From Hymenobacter sp. DG25A (GTDB lineage: Bacteria; Bacteroidota; Bacteroidia; Cytophagales; Hymenobacteraceae), in the NCBI RefSeq assembly GCF_001280305.1, contig NZ_CP012623.1:62001-126000 (forward strand): a stretch of 64,000 nt of DNA, written 5' to 3'. Position numbers and translations under genes: made by a program. The notes beneath the pieces were generated by a model. The model did not search any database. It was not told where the DNA came from and saw nothing but the letters and a program-made list of their open reading frames with translations. Numbering within the stretch: the stretch's first letter is position 1; the number at the start of each line of letters is the position of its first letter. Shown piece by piece: positions 25,159 to 34,920 of this stretch.

Positions 25159-26664
25159 ATGCACCACCCGCTCTCCCTCTACAACACCCTCACCCGCAAG
25201 AAGGAATCCTTTGAACCCCTGCACGCACCCTTTGTAGGGGTGTACCTGTGCGGCCCCACCGTATATAGCGAAGCCCACGTGGGCAACGCCCGCGGCCCGG
25301 TGGTGTTCGATGTGCTCACGCGCTATCTGCGCTACCTCGGCTACACGGTGCGCTACGTGCGCAACATCACGGATGTAGGCCACCTGGAAAGCGACGCCGA
25401 CGAAGGGGAGGACAAAATCAGCAAAATGGCCCGCGCCCGGCAGCTGGAGCCCATGCAGGTGGCAGAGCAGTTTGCCAACCTCTACCAGCGCCACGTAGAG
25501 GTACTAGGCTGCTTGCCGCCCGATATTCAACCCCGCGCCAGCGGCCACATCACCGAGCAGATTGAGCTGATTCAGGAAATCATCAGCAACAATTTTGCTT
25601 ATGAGGTGAATGGCTCGGTGTACTTTGATGTACCCGCTTATAATGCCGCCGGCCGCGGATATGGCAAGCTTTCCAACCGGGTAGTAGATGAGCTGCTGGC
25701 CGGCTCGCGCGACAATTTGGCGGGGCAGGAAGAAAAGCGCAGCCCGTTGGATTTTGCCCTCTGGAAAAAGGCCGATGCCCGCCACCTCATGCAGTGGCCC
25801 TCGCCCTGGGGCCAGGGCTTCCCCGGCTGGCACCTGGAGTGCTCGGCCATGAGCCGCAAGTATCTGGGGCAGATGTCGGACATCCACGGCGGTGGCCTGG
25901 ACCTGATGTTTCCGCACCACGAGTGCGAAATTGCGCAGAGCCAGGGCAGCCACAGCCACACCGATGAGGCCCGCGTTTGGGTGCACCACAACATGATTAC
26001 GGTGAATGGAGCCAAAATGAGCAAGTCGCTTGGCAACTTCATTACCATTTCCGAGCTGTTTGAGGGCACCAATGCTACTCTGTCGCAGGCATACTCGCCC
26101 ATGGTGGCGCGGTTCTTCCTGCTGCAGGCGCATTACCGCAGCCCCATTGATATTTCGGATGATGCCATGCAGGCCGCCCGCAAAGGCTACCGCAAGCTCA
26201 TGAACGGCCTGCGCGTGCTGGATAAGCTGGTGTTGCCCGAGGGCACCGAGCGCGCTGCTGATACCACTGCGGCCGATGCCGAGCTGCGCAAACTCACGCA
26301 GGACTGCTTCACGGGCCTGAACGACGACCTGAACACGGCCCGCTGCATTGCTTCCCTGTTTAACCTGCTGCGCAAGTTTAATGGCTACGCGGCCAACCTG
26401 GCTACGCTAAGCCAGGTGAGCGAAGCCGCTTTAACGGAAGCCACCAGCGCTTTCCGCACGCTGGTGCAGGAGGTGCTGGGCCTGCAGGACGAGCCGCGGG
26501 CCAATGCCGAAGATCTGCTGGGCCTTACGCTGAGCTTTTATCAGGAAGCCAAAGCAGCCAAAGACTACGCCAAAGTGGATGTTATTCGGGCCGCGCTGAA
26601 AGAGCAGGGCATAGTGGTAAAAGACACCAAATCCGGCATCGACTGGGCTTACAGCGAAGAATAA
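25159..26664 (+). CDS. cysS: Cysteinyl-tRNA synthetase
   Basis: 501 residues, class I synthetase that charges tRNA-Cys. [14 protein letters not shown] holds the zinc-ligand Cys and the HIGH-type motif (HVGN, 40-43). [10 protein letters not shown] and [15 protein letters not shown] carry further zinc ligands. [10 protein letters not shown] is the KMSKS loop (286-290). A DALR anticodon-binding domain covers about residues 350-500. Length is normal. Its product, charged Cys-tRNA, is the signal that would be sensed by the polycysteine leader peptide at 36727-36771, though the two loci are not adjacent. Confidence 0.98.
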   Translation: MHHPLSLYNTLTRKKESFEPLHAPFVGVYLCGPTVYSEAHVGNARGPVVFDVLTRYLRYLGYTVRYVRNITDVGHLESDADEGEDKISKMARARQLEPMQVAEQFANLYQRHVEVLGCLPPDIQPRASGHITEQIELIQEIISNNFAYEVNGSVYFDVPAYNAAGRGYGKLSNRVVDELLAGSRDNLAGQEEKRSPLDFALWKKADARHLMQWPSPWGQGFPGWHLECSAMSRKYLGQMSDIHGGGLDLMFPHHECEIAQSQGSHSHTDEARVWVHHNMITVNGAKMSKSLGNFITISELFEGTNATLSQAYSPMVARFFLLQAHYRSPIDISDDAMQAARKGYRKLMNGLRVLDKLVLPEGTERAADTTAADAELRKLTQDCFTGLNDDLNTARCIASLFNLLRKFNGYAANLATLSQVSEAALTEATSAFRTLVQEVLGLQDEPRANAEDLLGLTLSFYQEAKAAKDYAKVDVIRAALKEQGIVVKDTKSGIDWAYSEE

Positions 26665-26764
26665 ACCCCGCGGCTCCGGCCGGCAGTGGGCTTGAGAAAT
26701 ACTATCCGTTGCAACCTCCGCATGCCAGTCGCTTTGCTTCGGCACAACGTCCTTCTATAACTCT

Positions 26765-27787
26765 ATGAACTTCCGCCTCTCTCATATTACCTCCCTTGCG
26801 CTGGCCGCTTTGCTGCTGGCCGCAGGCTGTACAGAGAAGAAAACCACCACCGAAACCACCGCCACTAAGGAGGAAGTGCCGCTGCCGAAAGCGCCTGCCT
26901 TCAACGCCGACTCGGCGTATGCCTACACGGCCCGGCAGGTGGCGTTTGGGCCCCGCGTGCCCAACTCCACGGCCCACGTAAAAACCGGCGACTGGATAGT
27001 GCGCACGTTTAAAAGCCTGGGCCTTTCAGTAAAGGAACAGCCGTTTGAGGCCATGGCTTTTGATGGCAAAATGCTTCGCTCGCGCAACATTGTAGCGCAG
27101 TATCAGCCGCAGGCAGCGCGCCGTATTGCCATTTTCACGCACTGGGACACCCGCCCCTTCGCCGATAAAGACAAGACCAGGAAAAATGCCCCCTTGGATG
27201 GTGCCGTAGATGGTGCCAGCGGCGTGGGCATAGCCCTGGAAATGGCCCGCGTGCTGGCCGCCCAGCCCGATAGCCTCCGCCCCAACGTCGGCATCGACTT
27301 TATTTTGTTTGACGCCGAAGACTACGGCTACGACGAATCGACGCAAAGCGAGCTGCGCAACCAACTGCCAGATGCAGACAGCTGGTGCCTGGGCTCCCAG
27401 TACTGGGCCGAGCACATGCTGCCAGCTGGCTACAAGCCCAGCTATGGCATTCTGCTGGATATGGTAGGGGCGAAGAACGCCAAGTTTAGCCGCGAAGGCG
27501 AGTCGCGCCAGATGGCCGCCGATGTGGTGGAAAAAGTGTGGAATATGGCCGCCAGAATTGGCTTTTCAGACTTCTTTATCTTTCGGGATGGGCCCGCCCT
27601 TACTGATGACCACGTGTATACAAACAAGGCCGGGGTGCGCACCATCGATATCATTGACACGCTGCCTTTCGGGGAAGATGTTTTCCCCGCCTATCACCAC
27701 ACCACGCAGGATAACATGAGCATTGTAGACCGGCGCACGCTTAAGGCCGTGGGCCAGACGGTACTGCAGGTGATTTACGGCGAGTAG
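26765..27787 (+). CDS. M28 family peptidase / glutaminyl-peptide cyclotransferase-like lipoprotein
   Basis: 340 residues with lipobox LAAGC (Cys21). The zinc-aminopeptidase fold shows ligands in order: HWDTRPFAD (His, Asp), DGAVDGASGVG (bridging Asp), DAEDYG (Glu), LLDMVGAKN (Asp) and AYHHTTQDN (His). The HWDTRPFAD and WCLGSQYWAEHM segments resemble the glutaminyl cyclase branch (forms N-terminal pyroglutamate) more than classical aminopeptidases. It acts outside the inner membrane. N-terminal pyroglutamate formation is common on exported Bacteroidota proteins, so a QC role is plausible. A strong terminator follows. Confidence 0.88.
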   Translation: MNFRLSHITSLALAALLLAAGCTEKKTTTETTATKEEVPLPKAPAFNADSAYAYTARQVAFGPRVPNSTAHVKTGDWIVRTFKSLGLSVKEQPFEAMAFDGKMLRSRNIVAQYQPQAARRIAIFTHWDTRPFADKDKTRKNAPLDGAVDGASGVGIALEMARVLAAQPDSLRPNVGIDFILFDAEDYGYDESTQSELRNQLPDADSWCLGSQYWAEHMLPAGYKPSYGILLDMVGAKNAKFSREGESRQMAADVVEKVWNMAARIGFSDFFIFRDGPALTDDHVYTNKAGVRTIDIIDTLPFGEDVFPAYHHTTQDNMSIVDRRTLKAVGQTVLQVIYGE

Positions 27788-27808
27788 TTACTGCTAATTG
27801 AAAATCAG

Positions 27809-27844
27809 AAAAAACTCCGGCCAGTAGAATGGCCGGAGTTTTTT
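27809..27844 (+). terminator. Terminator after the M28-family gene
   Basis: Stem of 15 bp (27809-27823 with 27830-27844, core CTCCGGCCA/TGGCCGGAG), 6-nt loop, flanking A6 and T7 tracts. Confidence 0.92.
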
Positions 27845-27889
27845 TCTGCCCTTGCCACCTGCAGCCTGGTTTCGGGCTCTTCCTCACGG

Positions 27890-29206
27890 ATGAAAAAACT
27901 TCTGACTTTGCTGGCCCTGCTGCTGAGCGCTGCCGCCCACGCCCAAACAACCCCTAAACTAGCCGTGGCCGATGGCTTGTTCCAACGCGTGAACGTGAAG
28001 GCGTATGCCGGCCGACCTTACCGGCTATCGGCCCGAATGCAGGTAGATACTGCCGCCTCCGACGGAGCGGATGCCTGGATTGCGGCTTCCGTGCTGGACT
28101 CTAAAACCAAGTGGCTTAGCTCCGCCCGCCTTCCCAAAAATATTAAGAATGCGCACTGGCGCACCTATAGCGTGCAGGGCAAGCTAAGTAAGCAGGCCGA
28201 CACGCTGCAGGTAGTGCTGGGCTACTATATGAACGGCCGTTTCGGCTTCGATGACTTTCTGCTGGAAGTCGAAACTAAGCCCGGGCGGTGGGAGAAATGC
28301 CCCCTGCTGAACGCGGATTTTGAAAGTGCCGGCCCTCTGCTGGCGGATAAGCGAAGCTGGCGTCAGTTTCAGCAGGTGACGGGCTTTACTCAGGAAATTG
28401 CCACGGATTCCAGTGGCAACCACTACCTGGCTACCGCGGGGCAGCATATTGTGCCCTATGGCCGCAACAAAGCGGCAGGACACTATGCGGTAGTAAATGG
28501 CGTGAAGCTCTACTACGAAACCTACGGCCAGGGCGAGCCCCTGCTGCTGTTGCACGGTAATGGAGAATCCATCAGCAGCTTCCGCCAGCAAATAGGGGCA
28601 CTGGCCCAGGAATACCAGGTTATTGCCGTTGATACCCGCGACCAGGGCAAGTCGGCCGCCACCAAGGGCCGGCTCAGCTACGATTTGTTTGCCGATGACA
28701 TGCACGCACTATTGGAGCACCTGCAGATGCCCGCCGCCCACATTGTGGGCTGGAGCGACGGCGGCAACACGGGCCTGAGTATGGCCCTGCGCTATCCAAC
28801 CCAGGTAAAAAGCCTGGTAACCATGGGCGCCAACCTCTACGCCGACACCACTGCCGTAGATGCCAAGCTACTGAAGCAGGTGCGCCAGACCAAGCGGATT
28901 TTGACTGTGCTTGGTCCTTTCAAAAAGCAGTGGCACAAAGGCTACCGCCTCAGTACCCTGCTGCTGAACTACCCCAACATGAAACCCGCCGAGCTACATG
29001 CCATAACGGCGCCGGTTCTGGTGCTGGCCGGGGAGAAGGATGTTATCAAGGATGCGCACACCCGGCTTATTGCTGAGAATATTCCGCACAGCCAGCTGGT
29101 TATTCTGCCGGCACTCTCGCACTACGCCCCGCAGGAAAATGGTCCGTTGTTTAATCAGACGGTTTTAGGCTTCTTGAAGGGAGTCGAAGCCCGGAATGTA
29201 CATTAG
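27890..29206 (+). CDS. Exported alpha/beta hydrolase with N-terminal beta-sandwich domain
   Basis: 438 residues. Signal peptide (KKLLTLLALLLSAAAHA), an N-terminal beta-rich domain (about 25-190) resembling a carbohydrate-binding jelly roll, then an alpha/beta hydrolase domain (about 200-435). Active-site elements: oxyanion loop LLHGNGES, nucleophile Ser289 in GWSDGG, acid in LAGEKDVI, and His in LSHYAPQE. This is close to the proline iminopeptidase/epoxide hydrolase-like branch; the substrate cannot be read. The added domain suggests action on a polymer outside the cell. Confidence 0.85.
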   Translation: MKKLLTLLALLLSAAAHAQTTPKLAVADGLFQRVNVKAYAGRPYRLSARMQVDTAASDGADAWIAASVLDSKTKWLSSARLPKNIKNAHWRTYSVQGKLSKQADTLQVVLGYYMNGRFGFDDFLLEVETKPGRWEKCPLLNADFESAGPLLADKRSWRQFQQVTGFTQEIATDSSGNHYLATAGQHIVPYGRNKAAGHYAVVNGVKLYYETYGQGEPLLLLHGNGESISSFRQQIGALAQEYQVIAVDTRDQGKSAATKGRLSYDLFADDMHALLEHLQMPAAHIVGWSDGGNTGLSMALRYPTQVKSLVTMGANLYADTTAVDAKLLKQVRQTKRILTVLGPFKKQWHKGYRLSTLLLNYPNMKPAELHAITAPVLVLAGEKDVIKDAHTRLIAENIPHSQLVILPALSHYAPQENGPLFNQTVLGFLKGVEARNVH

Positions 29207-29236
29207 CGAAGTGAAGCAGCAACTGACTATAAGCAA

Positions 29237-30529
29237 ATGATACATATTCAGGACTTACATCTGGAAGCTGAAATACTGCCTTTATTCAACTATACCCAAA
29301 ATGCCGATGCTGAGGATGCTTTAAGCAAGTTGTTGAGTGAATTACCGTCTTCAGTCGAGTTGATTCAGGAGAAGCAAGCAGTTATTAAAGCCTTTTTGGA
29401 CAACTGGTCAGTGCTTGCTGATTTCTCTTATCAGAAAATTCATTTTCAGGAAGTGCGGGCTTTTCTGCTGGATGTTAGCAATGGTCGGGTTAGATTAGAA
29501 GATAACAGGTTCAGGCTCAGTGTTAAGCTGTTGTTTTCGGAGAAGGAGCGCTATACAAGCCGGGCCCGTTACGTTCAGACTATTTCCTTTCTACACCGGC
29601 TGCAGCAGCAATATGTGCTGCAACTTACTGTATCAGGGTTTCCCGCTAGCTTTCGGCCGATACTAGAGAAGCTGGTCCGGTTTCTGCACCGCTTTATTCT
29701 GCCAATTACTGCCCTGGCTATTCAGCAGGACTCTTTTTCAGTTGCCCAAATGGTACGCTTTGCCCGGCAACTACAAGCCGTTAGCCCCGAGGAAGTAAGC
29801 GCATTCTGGCAGGCATTCTATGTGTTTGAAGCATACTGGTCCTTAGCGAAAGGGATGCTCCGTTACGGCTTTGTTTTTCCCATCTTTCAGGATAACGGAT
29901 TGACCCTGGAGCAGTTCTATCATCCCATCTTGGCGCTACCTGTCAAGAATACCCTGGTTCTGAAGCCAACTGATTCGGTACTAATTCTGACCGGACCTAA
30001 TATGGCCGGCAAGTCTACCTTACTCAAAGCTATAGGCTTGTGTGTGTATTTGGCCCATGTAGGAGTAGGAGTGCCGGCGGCAGCCTGCCAATTACCCTTT
30101 TTTCATTCTATAGTGGTAGCCATCAACCTGACCGATAGTCTGAAAAATGGGTATAGCCACTTTATGGCGGAAATACAGAACCTGAAAGCAGTAGTACAGG
30201 CAGCACAACGGCCAGGCCGAACGTTTGCCGTCTTTGATGAGCTTTTTCGGGGCACTAATGTGGATGACGCATTGGATATTACCCAAGCAACGATTGAAGG
30301 ACTGGCCAGCTCTCAGGGTTCCTATTTTATGGTTTCCACTCACTTACTACAACTGGAAAGCCGGCTAACAATACAGCCAAGTATTCATGCTTATTCTATA
30401 GAATGTTTGTTGGAAGAGCAGGTTCCACGTTTTACCTACCGTCTGCTACCGGGGTGGTCAAGCCTAAGAATTGGTAAACTACTCTTTGAAAAAGAAGGCC
30501 TTTATGAATTGCTGAGGCCATACGCATAG
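29237..30529 (+). CDS. MutS-family ATPase, short form, AT-rich
   Basis: 430 residues. The C-terminal half is a MutS-type ABC ATPase: Walker A GPNMAGKST (253-261), signature region LTDSLKNGYSHFMAEIQNL, Walker B FDELFRGTN (Asp334-Glu335), and STHLLQLE as the switch His. The N-terminal half has core/lever helices only; the mismatch-binding domain with the F-x-E motif is absent. It is therefore a MutS paralogue, not the repair MutS. Its role is unknown; recombination or structure-specific DNA binding is possible. The gene is visibly richer in A+T than both neighbours, suggesting acquisition. Confidence 0.85.
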   Translation: MIHIQDLHLEAEILPLFNYTQNADAEDALSKLLSELPSSVELIQEKQAVIKAFLDNWSVLADFSYQKIHFQEVRAFLLDVSNGRVRLEDNRFRLSVKLLFSEKERYTSRARYVQTISFLHRLQQQYVLQLTVSGFPASFRPILEKLVRFLHRFILPITALAIQQDSFSVAQMVRFARQLQAVSPEEVSAFWQAFYVFEAYWSLAKGMLRYGFVFPIFQDNGLTLEQFYHPILALPVKNTLVLKPTDSVLILTGPNMAGKSTLLKAIGLCVYLAHVGVGVPAAACQLPFFHSIVVAINLTDSLKNGYSHFMAEIQNLKAVVQAAQRPGRTFAVFDELFRGTNVDDALDITQATIEGLASSQGSYFMVSTHLLQLESRLTIQPSIHAYSIECLLEEQVPRFTYRLLPGWSSLRIGKLLFEKEGLYELLRPYA

Positions 30530-30532
30530 CCG

Positions 30533-31444
30533 TTATGGCGCCTCCATATACTCCACCCGCGCCCCACTCTCATTCACCGTCATCCTGGCTTGCCGGCCAC
30601 AAATCAGAGCCATGTTCTCGGGCTCATGGCCAACGGGGAAGCCGTAGGCCACCGGGAAATTATACCGGCGGGCGTAGGTATCAATGATTTCGTAGGGAGT
30701 TTGGCCAAAGGGCACGAGGTTATCCTGGGGGTTGCTGAAGTGGCCTACCAGCAGCCCGGCCAGATGGCAGAGCTTGCCGGTGCGGTCCAGGTGCACCAGC
30801 ATCCGGTCTATGGAATAGAGATACTCGTCGGTGTCTTCCAGAAACAGAATCCGGCCATCGGTAGGGCAGTCGGAGGCAGTACCGGTCAGGTTTTGCAGCA
30901 GGCTGAGGTTGCCGCCTATCAACTCGCCCTCGGCCGTGCCGAAACGGTTAAGCGACTGTGGCGCCACGGTATAGATTATTGGTGCGCCAAACAACGCCCG
31001 CCGCAGGCTTTCCAGTGCTTCCTCGCCGCCGGGCTGGTGAAAGAGCAACGGCATCACGCCATGAATACTCTGGTGCCCCAGGCGCAGCAGGTGACAGTTA
31101 AGCGTGGTGATATCCGAGAAGCCGGCTACCCATTTCGGGTTCTCTGCAAAGCGGGAAAAGTCCAGCTGGTCAATGATACGCGGGGTGCCGTAGCCGCCGC
31201 GCGCAATCAGAATAGCCCGGATGCCGGGGTCGTCCAACTGGTGCTGAAAGTCGCGCCGCCGCACTTCATCGTCGCCGCCAAACTGATGGTGGGCAATATT
31301 CGTGCTTTCGCCCAGTACTACTTCCAGGCCCCAACCGGTAAGCGTAGCCACGGCGGCGGCCAGCTCTTCGTGAGAGGCTTTACGGGCCGTACATACAATG
31401 GCCACCCGGTCTTGGGGGCGAAGCGGGTCAGGAGCGGTGGGCAT
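30533..31444 (-). CDS. LD-carboxypeptidase (peptidase S66)
   Basis: 303 residues from ATG 31444; a TTG at 31468 would add eight. S66 peptidases remove the terminal D-Ala from murein tetrapeptides during peptidoglycan recycling. The N-terminal DRVAIVCTARKA, the ARGGYGTPRIID segment and the nucleophile Ser110 in AGFSDIT are clear. The Glu (LIGGNLSLLQNL region, FLEDTDEYLYSIDRM) and His (GFPVGHEPEN) of the catalytic triad follow. There is no signal peptide, so it is cytoplasmic as in LdcA. It converges on the MutS-like gene, leaving 3 nt between stops. Confidence 0.92.
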   Translation of the reverse strand: MPTAPDPLRPQDRVAIVCTARKASHEELAAAVATLTGWGLEVVLGESTNIAHHQFGGDDEVRRRDFQHQLDDPGIRAILIARGGYGTPRIIDQLDFSRFAENPKWVAGFSDITTLNCHLLRLGHQSIHGVMPLLFHQPGGEEALESLRRALFGAPIIYTVAPQSLNRFGTAEGELIGGNLSLLQNLTGTASDCPTDGRILFLEDTDEYLYSIDRMLVHLDRTGKLCHLAGLLVGHFSNPQDNLVPFGQTPYEIIDTYARRYNFPVAYGFPVGHEPENMALICGRQARMTVNESGARVEYMEAP

Positions 31445-31510
31445 AGCGCAGTAAGATGAACTGGGCAAACCTACGCAACAAAAGCCGGAGCGCAGGCAGC
31501 TGGCATCAGC

Positions 31511-31537
31511 AAAAAAGCCCCGGCAAAGGCCAGGGCT
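31511..31537 (-). terminator. Terminator after the 31570-32451 gene
   Basis: Stem AGCCC-GGC/GCC-GGGCT (31516-31537) with one mismatch, 4-nt loop and TTTTTT on the minus side. Confidence 0.8.
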
Positions 31538-31569
31538 GCTCCATTCTATTTTCAGGCGGCGAGGCTACC

Positions 31570-32451
31570 TCAGATGACGCGTAAGCTAAGCACTTCCATG
31601 GTTAGCTTCCATTGGCCATCGGTGCGGCGCCATACGTGCAGAAACTGGCCCCGCTCGGGCAGCTGCCCGATATAGCCGATGGAATAGCCCCAGTCGCCCG
31701 CCGCCGATACCTCCGTTTTTACCGGCTGCAGCAGCAGCGCTTGGGTAGAGGTTTTAGCTAGTGCCCAGGCGGCCGTATTCAGAAACGGCTGCTCCCCTTC
31801 GCGCAGCAGGCGCAACTCCTGCGTGGGCCCCAGCACTGGCTGATACGCCTGGCGCAGGCACTTTTTGGCCCGGCTGGCAAAATCCGCTTCTACCTGCGCC
31901 AATTCAGCCCGGCGCCTGGCCGTGTCTGCCGGTGCCGATTCCTGCTTGAGGGCATATCGGACGGGCCGGAGCTGCTCGGCGGCTGGTTTGGCAGGGGCCG
32001 CGTGGCTTATGCCGCCATCGTACACGGCCTCCCAGCTGCCGGAATCCGTCTTGCGCCAGATGGTGGCAAAGTTGCCGAACCGCGTAGGCGCATCGGCCAG
32101 GGTATTCGGCCGAAAATCCCAGGGGCCGGTGGTCACGCCCAGGTCACCGGAGGCGGCAATATCGGCAAACACGGGGCGCCAGATTAAGCGCCCGGGCTCC
32201 TCTGGTGCCTGGCCATAAATGTCGCGGCCCCGCATAAACTGGCCTTTATGCAGCAGAAACGCATTGCCGAGGTATTTGCCGAAGGCGTTTTGCACGGAAT
32301 GCTCCTGACCATAGGCGGCAAAGGTGCGCTCCGCTTCCACCAACGTTTCAAAGTCGTTGCGCACGGTTTTATCGCGCAGTGCGGCCGGGGTGGGCTGGGC
32401 GCACCAGCCCGCTACCAGGCTGAAAAAGGGCAGAAGCAGAGCGGCAAGCAT
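31570..32451 (-). CDS. Exported protein with two NTF2-like (DUF4440-type) domains
   Basis: 293 residues with a signal peptide (LLPFFSLVAGWCAQ). Two units share one plan: an N-terminal 'E..Fa' helix, a 'fl....g' segment and strands with 'GD.g...G' and a final 'W....G.W'. The first is VEAERTFAAYGQE ... ASGDLGVTTGPWDF ... IWRKTDSGSWEAVYD, the second VEADFASRAKKC ... AAGDWGYSIGYIGQ ... VWRRTDGQWKLTME. This is the SnoaL/NTF2-like fold, here as a tandem duplication. Such domains bind or isomerise small molecules; no function can be assigned. Confidence 0.7.
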   Translation of the reverse strand: MLAALLLPFFSLVAGWCAQPTPAALRDKTVRNDFETLVEAERTFAAYGQEHSVQNAFGKYLGNAFLLHKGQFMRGRDIYGQAPEEPGRLIWRPVFADIAASGDLGVTTGPWDFRPNTLADAPTRFGNFATIWRKTDSGSWEAVYDGGISHAAPAKPAAEQLRPVRYALKQESAPADTARRRAELAQVEADFASRAKKCLRQAYQPVLGPTQELRLLREGEQPFLNTAAWALAKTSTQALLLQPVKTEVSAAGDWGYSIGYIGQLPERGQFLHVWRRTDGQWKLTMEVLSLRVI

Positions 32452-32613
32452 AGGGCAAAGCGGTAAGAACCAAGAACACCTTTTCGGCCCAGGTAAATGC
32501 CTGAGCCATTTGGTTTTTCAAGGATGAAAAACCCGGCTCGATTCCATACTGGAATATACACATTCCCTGACTTAATTAAGTGCCGGCCTTACCCTTGGCC
32601 CTTGGCCTGCTCG

Positions 32614-33885
32614 TTATTGCGCCAGCGCAGATTCTGCCACCTGCTGCGCTACCTCCGTGATACGGATTGGCCCGGTGCGCACTACCAATGCTCCGGCTTG
32701 CCGCAAGTTTTCCCGTTGCTCCAGTAGCGTGGCCAGCGTAGTGTAGCCTACGGCAAAATACCCCTCCGGCCCGCTCCCTTCCACCGAAACATCCGTCAAC
32801 GTCAGGGCTTCGAGCACGTTTTCTTTCGGTGTGCGCAGATAAATTTCCACCGCCAGATTGTTGGTGAAGGCCGGCGCTGTCTGCCGGAGCTTGGTATAGC
32901 CATAGGCCTGTTGGCGTTGCAAGGCGGCCAAGTCCGATAGAACGGCGGAGCCAGTGGGGTGCCCGCCGGCCCCGCGGCCCCGCAGAAACTGCGTACCGGC
33001 AAACGCCGCCTCTACGGATACCCCATTGAACTCATGCTCTACGGTATACAAGGGGGAATCTGCCGCCACAAAGGTGGGCGCTACCAGCGCCGTTACGCGG
33101 CCATCGGGCAGCTGCTCCAGGGTGGCTACTACTTTTATTTTATGGCCCTGAGCCTGCGCGTAGGCAATATCGGTGGGCGTAATGGCTTCAATGCCCAGGT
33201 GCAGCACCTGTTCCGGCTGCAGAAGTAAGCCGTAGGCGTGGGCCGCCAGAATAACGGCTTTGGAACGCGGGTCGAAAGCCGCCATGTCCAGGGTGGGGTC
33301 GGTTTCGGCGAAGCCCAGCAGCTGGGCTTCAGCCAGGGCGGCGGCGTAATCCGTGCCTTCCTGGGTCATGCGCGTGAGCACATAGTTGGAGGAGCCATTC
33401 AGAATGCCGCTGACCGAGCGCAGGGGCTCACTGCCGAAATGGGCATCCAGCGTGCGCAAAATGGGAATGCTGCCGCACACGCTGGCTTCATACAGCAGTG
33501 TGCCGCCAAACTGCTCCTGTAGCTGCACCAGTTCGGGCAGGTGGCGGGCCAGCATGGCCTTATTGGCGGTTATCACGCGGCGGCCCTGCTGCAGGGCGGC
33601 CTTCACCAGCCGGAAAGCTTCGGCGGCGTCATCAATTACCTCTATTAATACGTCCAGCTCCGGGTCATCCAGCAGGGCATCGGCGTGGTATTCAAACCGG
33701 TGAGCGGGCAGGGGGCGGGTTTTGGCGGGGTTCTTTACCGCAATGCGCCGTACTTCCGCCCCAAACTCCGGCAGCTGCTGCAGAATATCATACAGGCCCT
33801 GGCCTACGCAGCCAAAGCCCATGAGGCCAATGCGCAGGGGCGAGTGAACGGTGTCCGGCAGGCTAGTGTGCGAAGGTCTGGGCAT
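32614..33885 (-). CDS. hom: Homoserine dehydrogenase
   Basis: 423 residues from ATG 33885, which overlaps metX by 23 nt. Reduces aspartate semialdehyde to homoserine with NAD(P)H. The Rossmann motif is GLMGFGCVGQGL; the active region has TANKAML, ASVCGSIPILRTL, LNGSSNYVLTRM and DPTLDMAAFDPRSKAVILA. The C-terminal part (about 330-423) may be a divergent ACT-like domain (EIYLRTPKENVLEALTLTDV), which would allow feedback control. With metX and the OAH sulfhydrylase it covers the route from aspartate semialdehyde to homocysteine; asd lies at 51095-52093. Confidence 0.95.
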   Translation of the reverse strand: MPRPSHTSLPDTVHSPLRIGLMGFGCVGQGLYDILQQLPEFGAEVRRIAVKNPAKTRPLPAHRFEYHADALLDDPELDVLIEVIDDAAEAFRLVKAALQQGRRVITANKAMLARHLPELVQLQEQFGGTLLYEASVCGSIPILRTLDAHFGSEPLRSVSGILNGSSNYVLTRMTQEGTDYAAALAEAQLLGFAETDPTLDMAAFDPRSKAVILAAHAYGLLLQPEQVLHLGIEAITPTDIAYAQAQGHKIKVVATLEQLPDGRVTALVAPTFVAADSPLYTVEHEFNGVSVEAAFAGTQFLRGRGAGGHPTGSAVLSDLAALQRQQAYGYTKLRQTAPAFTNNLAVEIYLRTPKENVLEALTLTDVSVEGSGPEGYFAVGYTTLATLLEQRENLRQAGALVVRTGPIRITEVAQQVAESALAQ

Positions 33886-34894
33886 GAAATCGTTCGAGAA
33901 AATGCGTGATTTGGTCGGTTTCAATCAGGAATCCGTCGTGGCCGAAGCGGGACTCTATTTCTGCATACATGGCTCCCGGGATATGGCGCGCCAGCAGGCG
34001 CTGCTCCGTTGGCGGAAAGAGCACATCGGAGCTGATGCCGATGATGAGCGTGCGGGCTTTAATGCCGCTCAGAGCCGTTTCAATACTTTCCCGGCCGCGC
34101 CCCAGGTGGTGCGAGTCCATGGCTTTGGAAAGCACCACGTAGGTATAGGCATTGAAGCGGGCTACCAGCTTGTTGCCCTGGTATTGCTGATAAGCACTGG
34201 CCCGAAAATCCTCCAGCGTGTCATCGGCCGGCTCGGCCTGCGTTTGGTGGTAGGCATCGTAGCTGCGGTAGCTGAGCAGCGCCATAGCCCGGGCCGCCTT
34301 CAGGCCGCGCTGCCCCCCGGTTGGGGAGGACTGGTGGTAGGTTTCATCGGCCAGAATAGCCAGCCGCTGGGCCTCATTAAACGCAATGCCCCAGGGAGAG
34401 TGCCGGGCATTGGTGGCCAGCACTACCAGGTGCGCAAACACCCCGGGCTGCTGCACGGCCCACTCCAGCGCCTGCTGTCCGCCCAGAGAACCGCCAATGA
34501 GAGTATGAACCTGGGTTAAACCCAGATGCTGGCGCAACTGCTCATGGGCCGCCACCAGGTCACGGACGGTAAGCAGGGGAAACTCCTGGTACCAGGGCCG
34601 GGTGGTTTGGGGGTGCACAGTGAGCGGACCCGTAGAGCCGTAGCAGGAGCCCAGCACGTTGGCACACACGATAAACCAGTCGGCGGGGTCGAAGTAGCAA
34701 TTATCCCCGAACAGCCCCGGCCACCAGTCCAGCACCTCGGCATTAGCCGTGAGGGCGTGGCATACCCAGACGACGTTGTCGCGGGCTTCATTCAGGGTGC
34801 CGTAGGTGCGGTAGGCCACCTGGGCGCCGGGCAGCAGCCCACCACCTTCCAGCGGCAAAGGCTGGGGGAGCGTAAATATGAAGTCTTCAGGCAT
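33863..34894 (-). CDS. metX: Homoserine O-acetyltransferase
   Basis: 343 residues, alpha/beta hydrolase fold. It makes O-acetylhomoserine from homoserine and acetyl-CoA, the first committed step to methionine. Motifs: CHALTANAEVLDWWPGLFG, the ANVLGSCYGSTGP loop, nucleophile Ser136 in GGSLGGQQ, the Asp in SSDVLFPP and the His in FGHDGFL. Length is typical of MetX. It lies between the sulfhydrylase and hom on the minus strand. A 227-nt spacer with structured repeats separates it from the sulfhydrylase, so it may have separate leader control. Confidence 0.96.
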   Translation of the reverse strand: MPEDFIFTLPQPLPLEGGGLLPGAQVAYRTYGTLNEARDNVVWVCHALTANAEVLDWWPGLFGDNCYFDPADWFIVCANVLGSCYGSTGPLTVHPQTTRPWYQEFPLLTVRDLVAAHEQLRQHLGLTQVHTLIGGSLGGQQALEWAVQQPGVFAHLVVLATNARHSPWGIAFNEAQRLAILADETYHQSSPTGGQRGLKAARAMALLSYRSYDAYHQTQAEPADDTLEDFRASAYQQYQGNKLVARFNAYTYVVLSKAMDSHHLGRGRESIETALSGIKARTLIIGISSDVLFPPTEQRLLARHIPGAMYAEIESRFGHDGFLIETDQITHFLERFHAQTFAH

Positions 34895-34920
34895 GATATA
34901 TCCGGAAGGAAATTCCTAAT

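Noticed and set aside
29237..30529. Mismatch-repair MutS
   Set aside because: The N-terminal mismatch-recognition domain is missing and the length is about half that of MutS.
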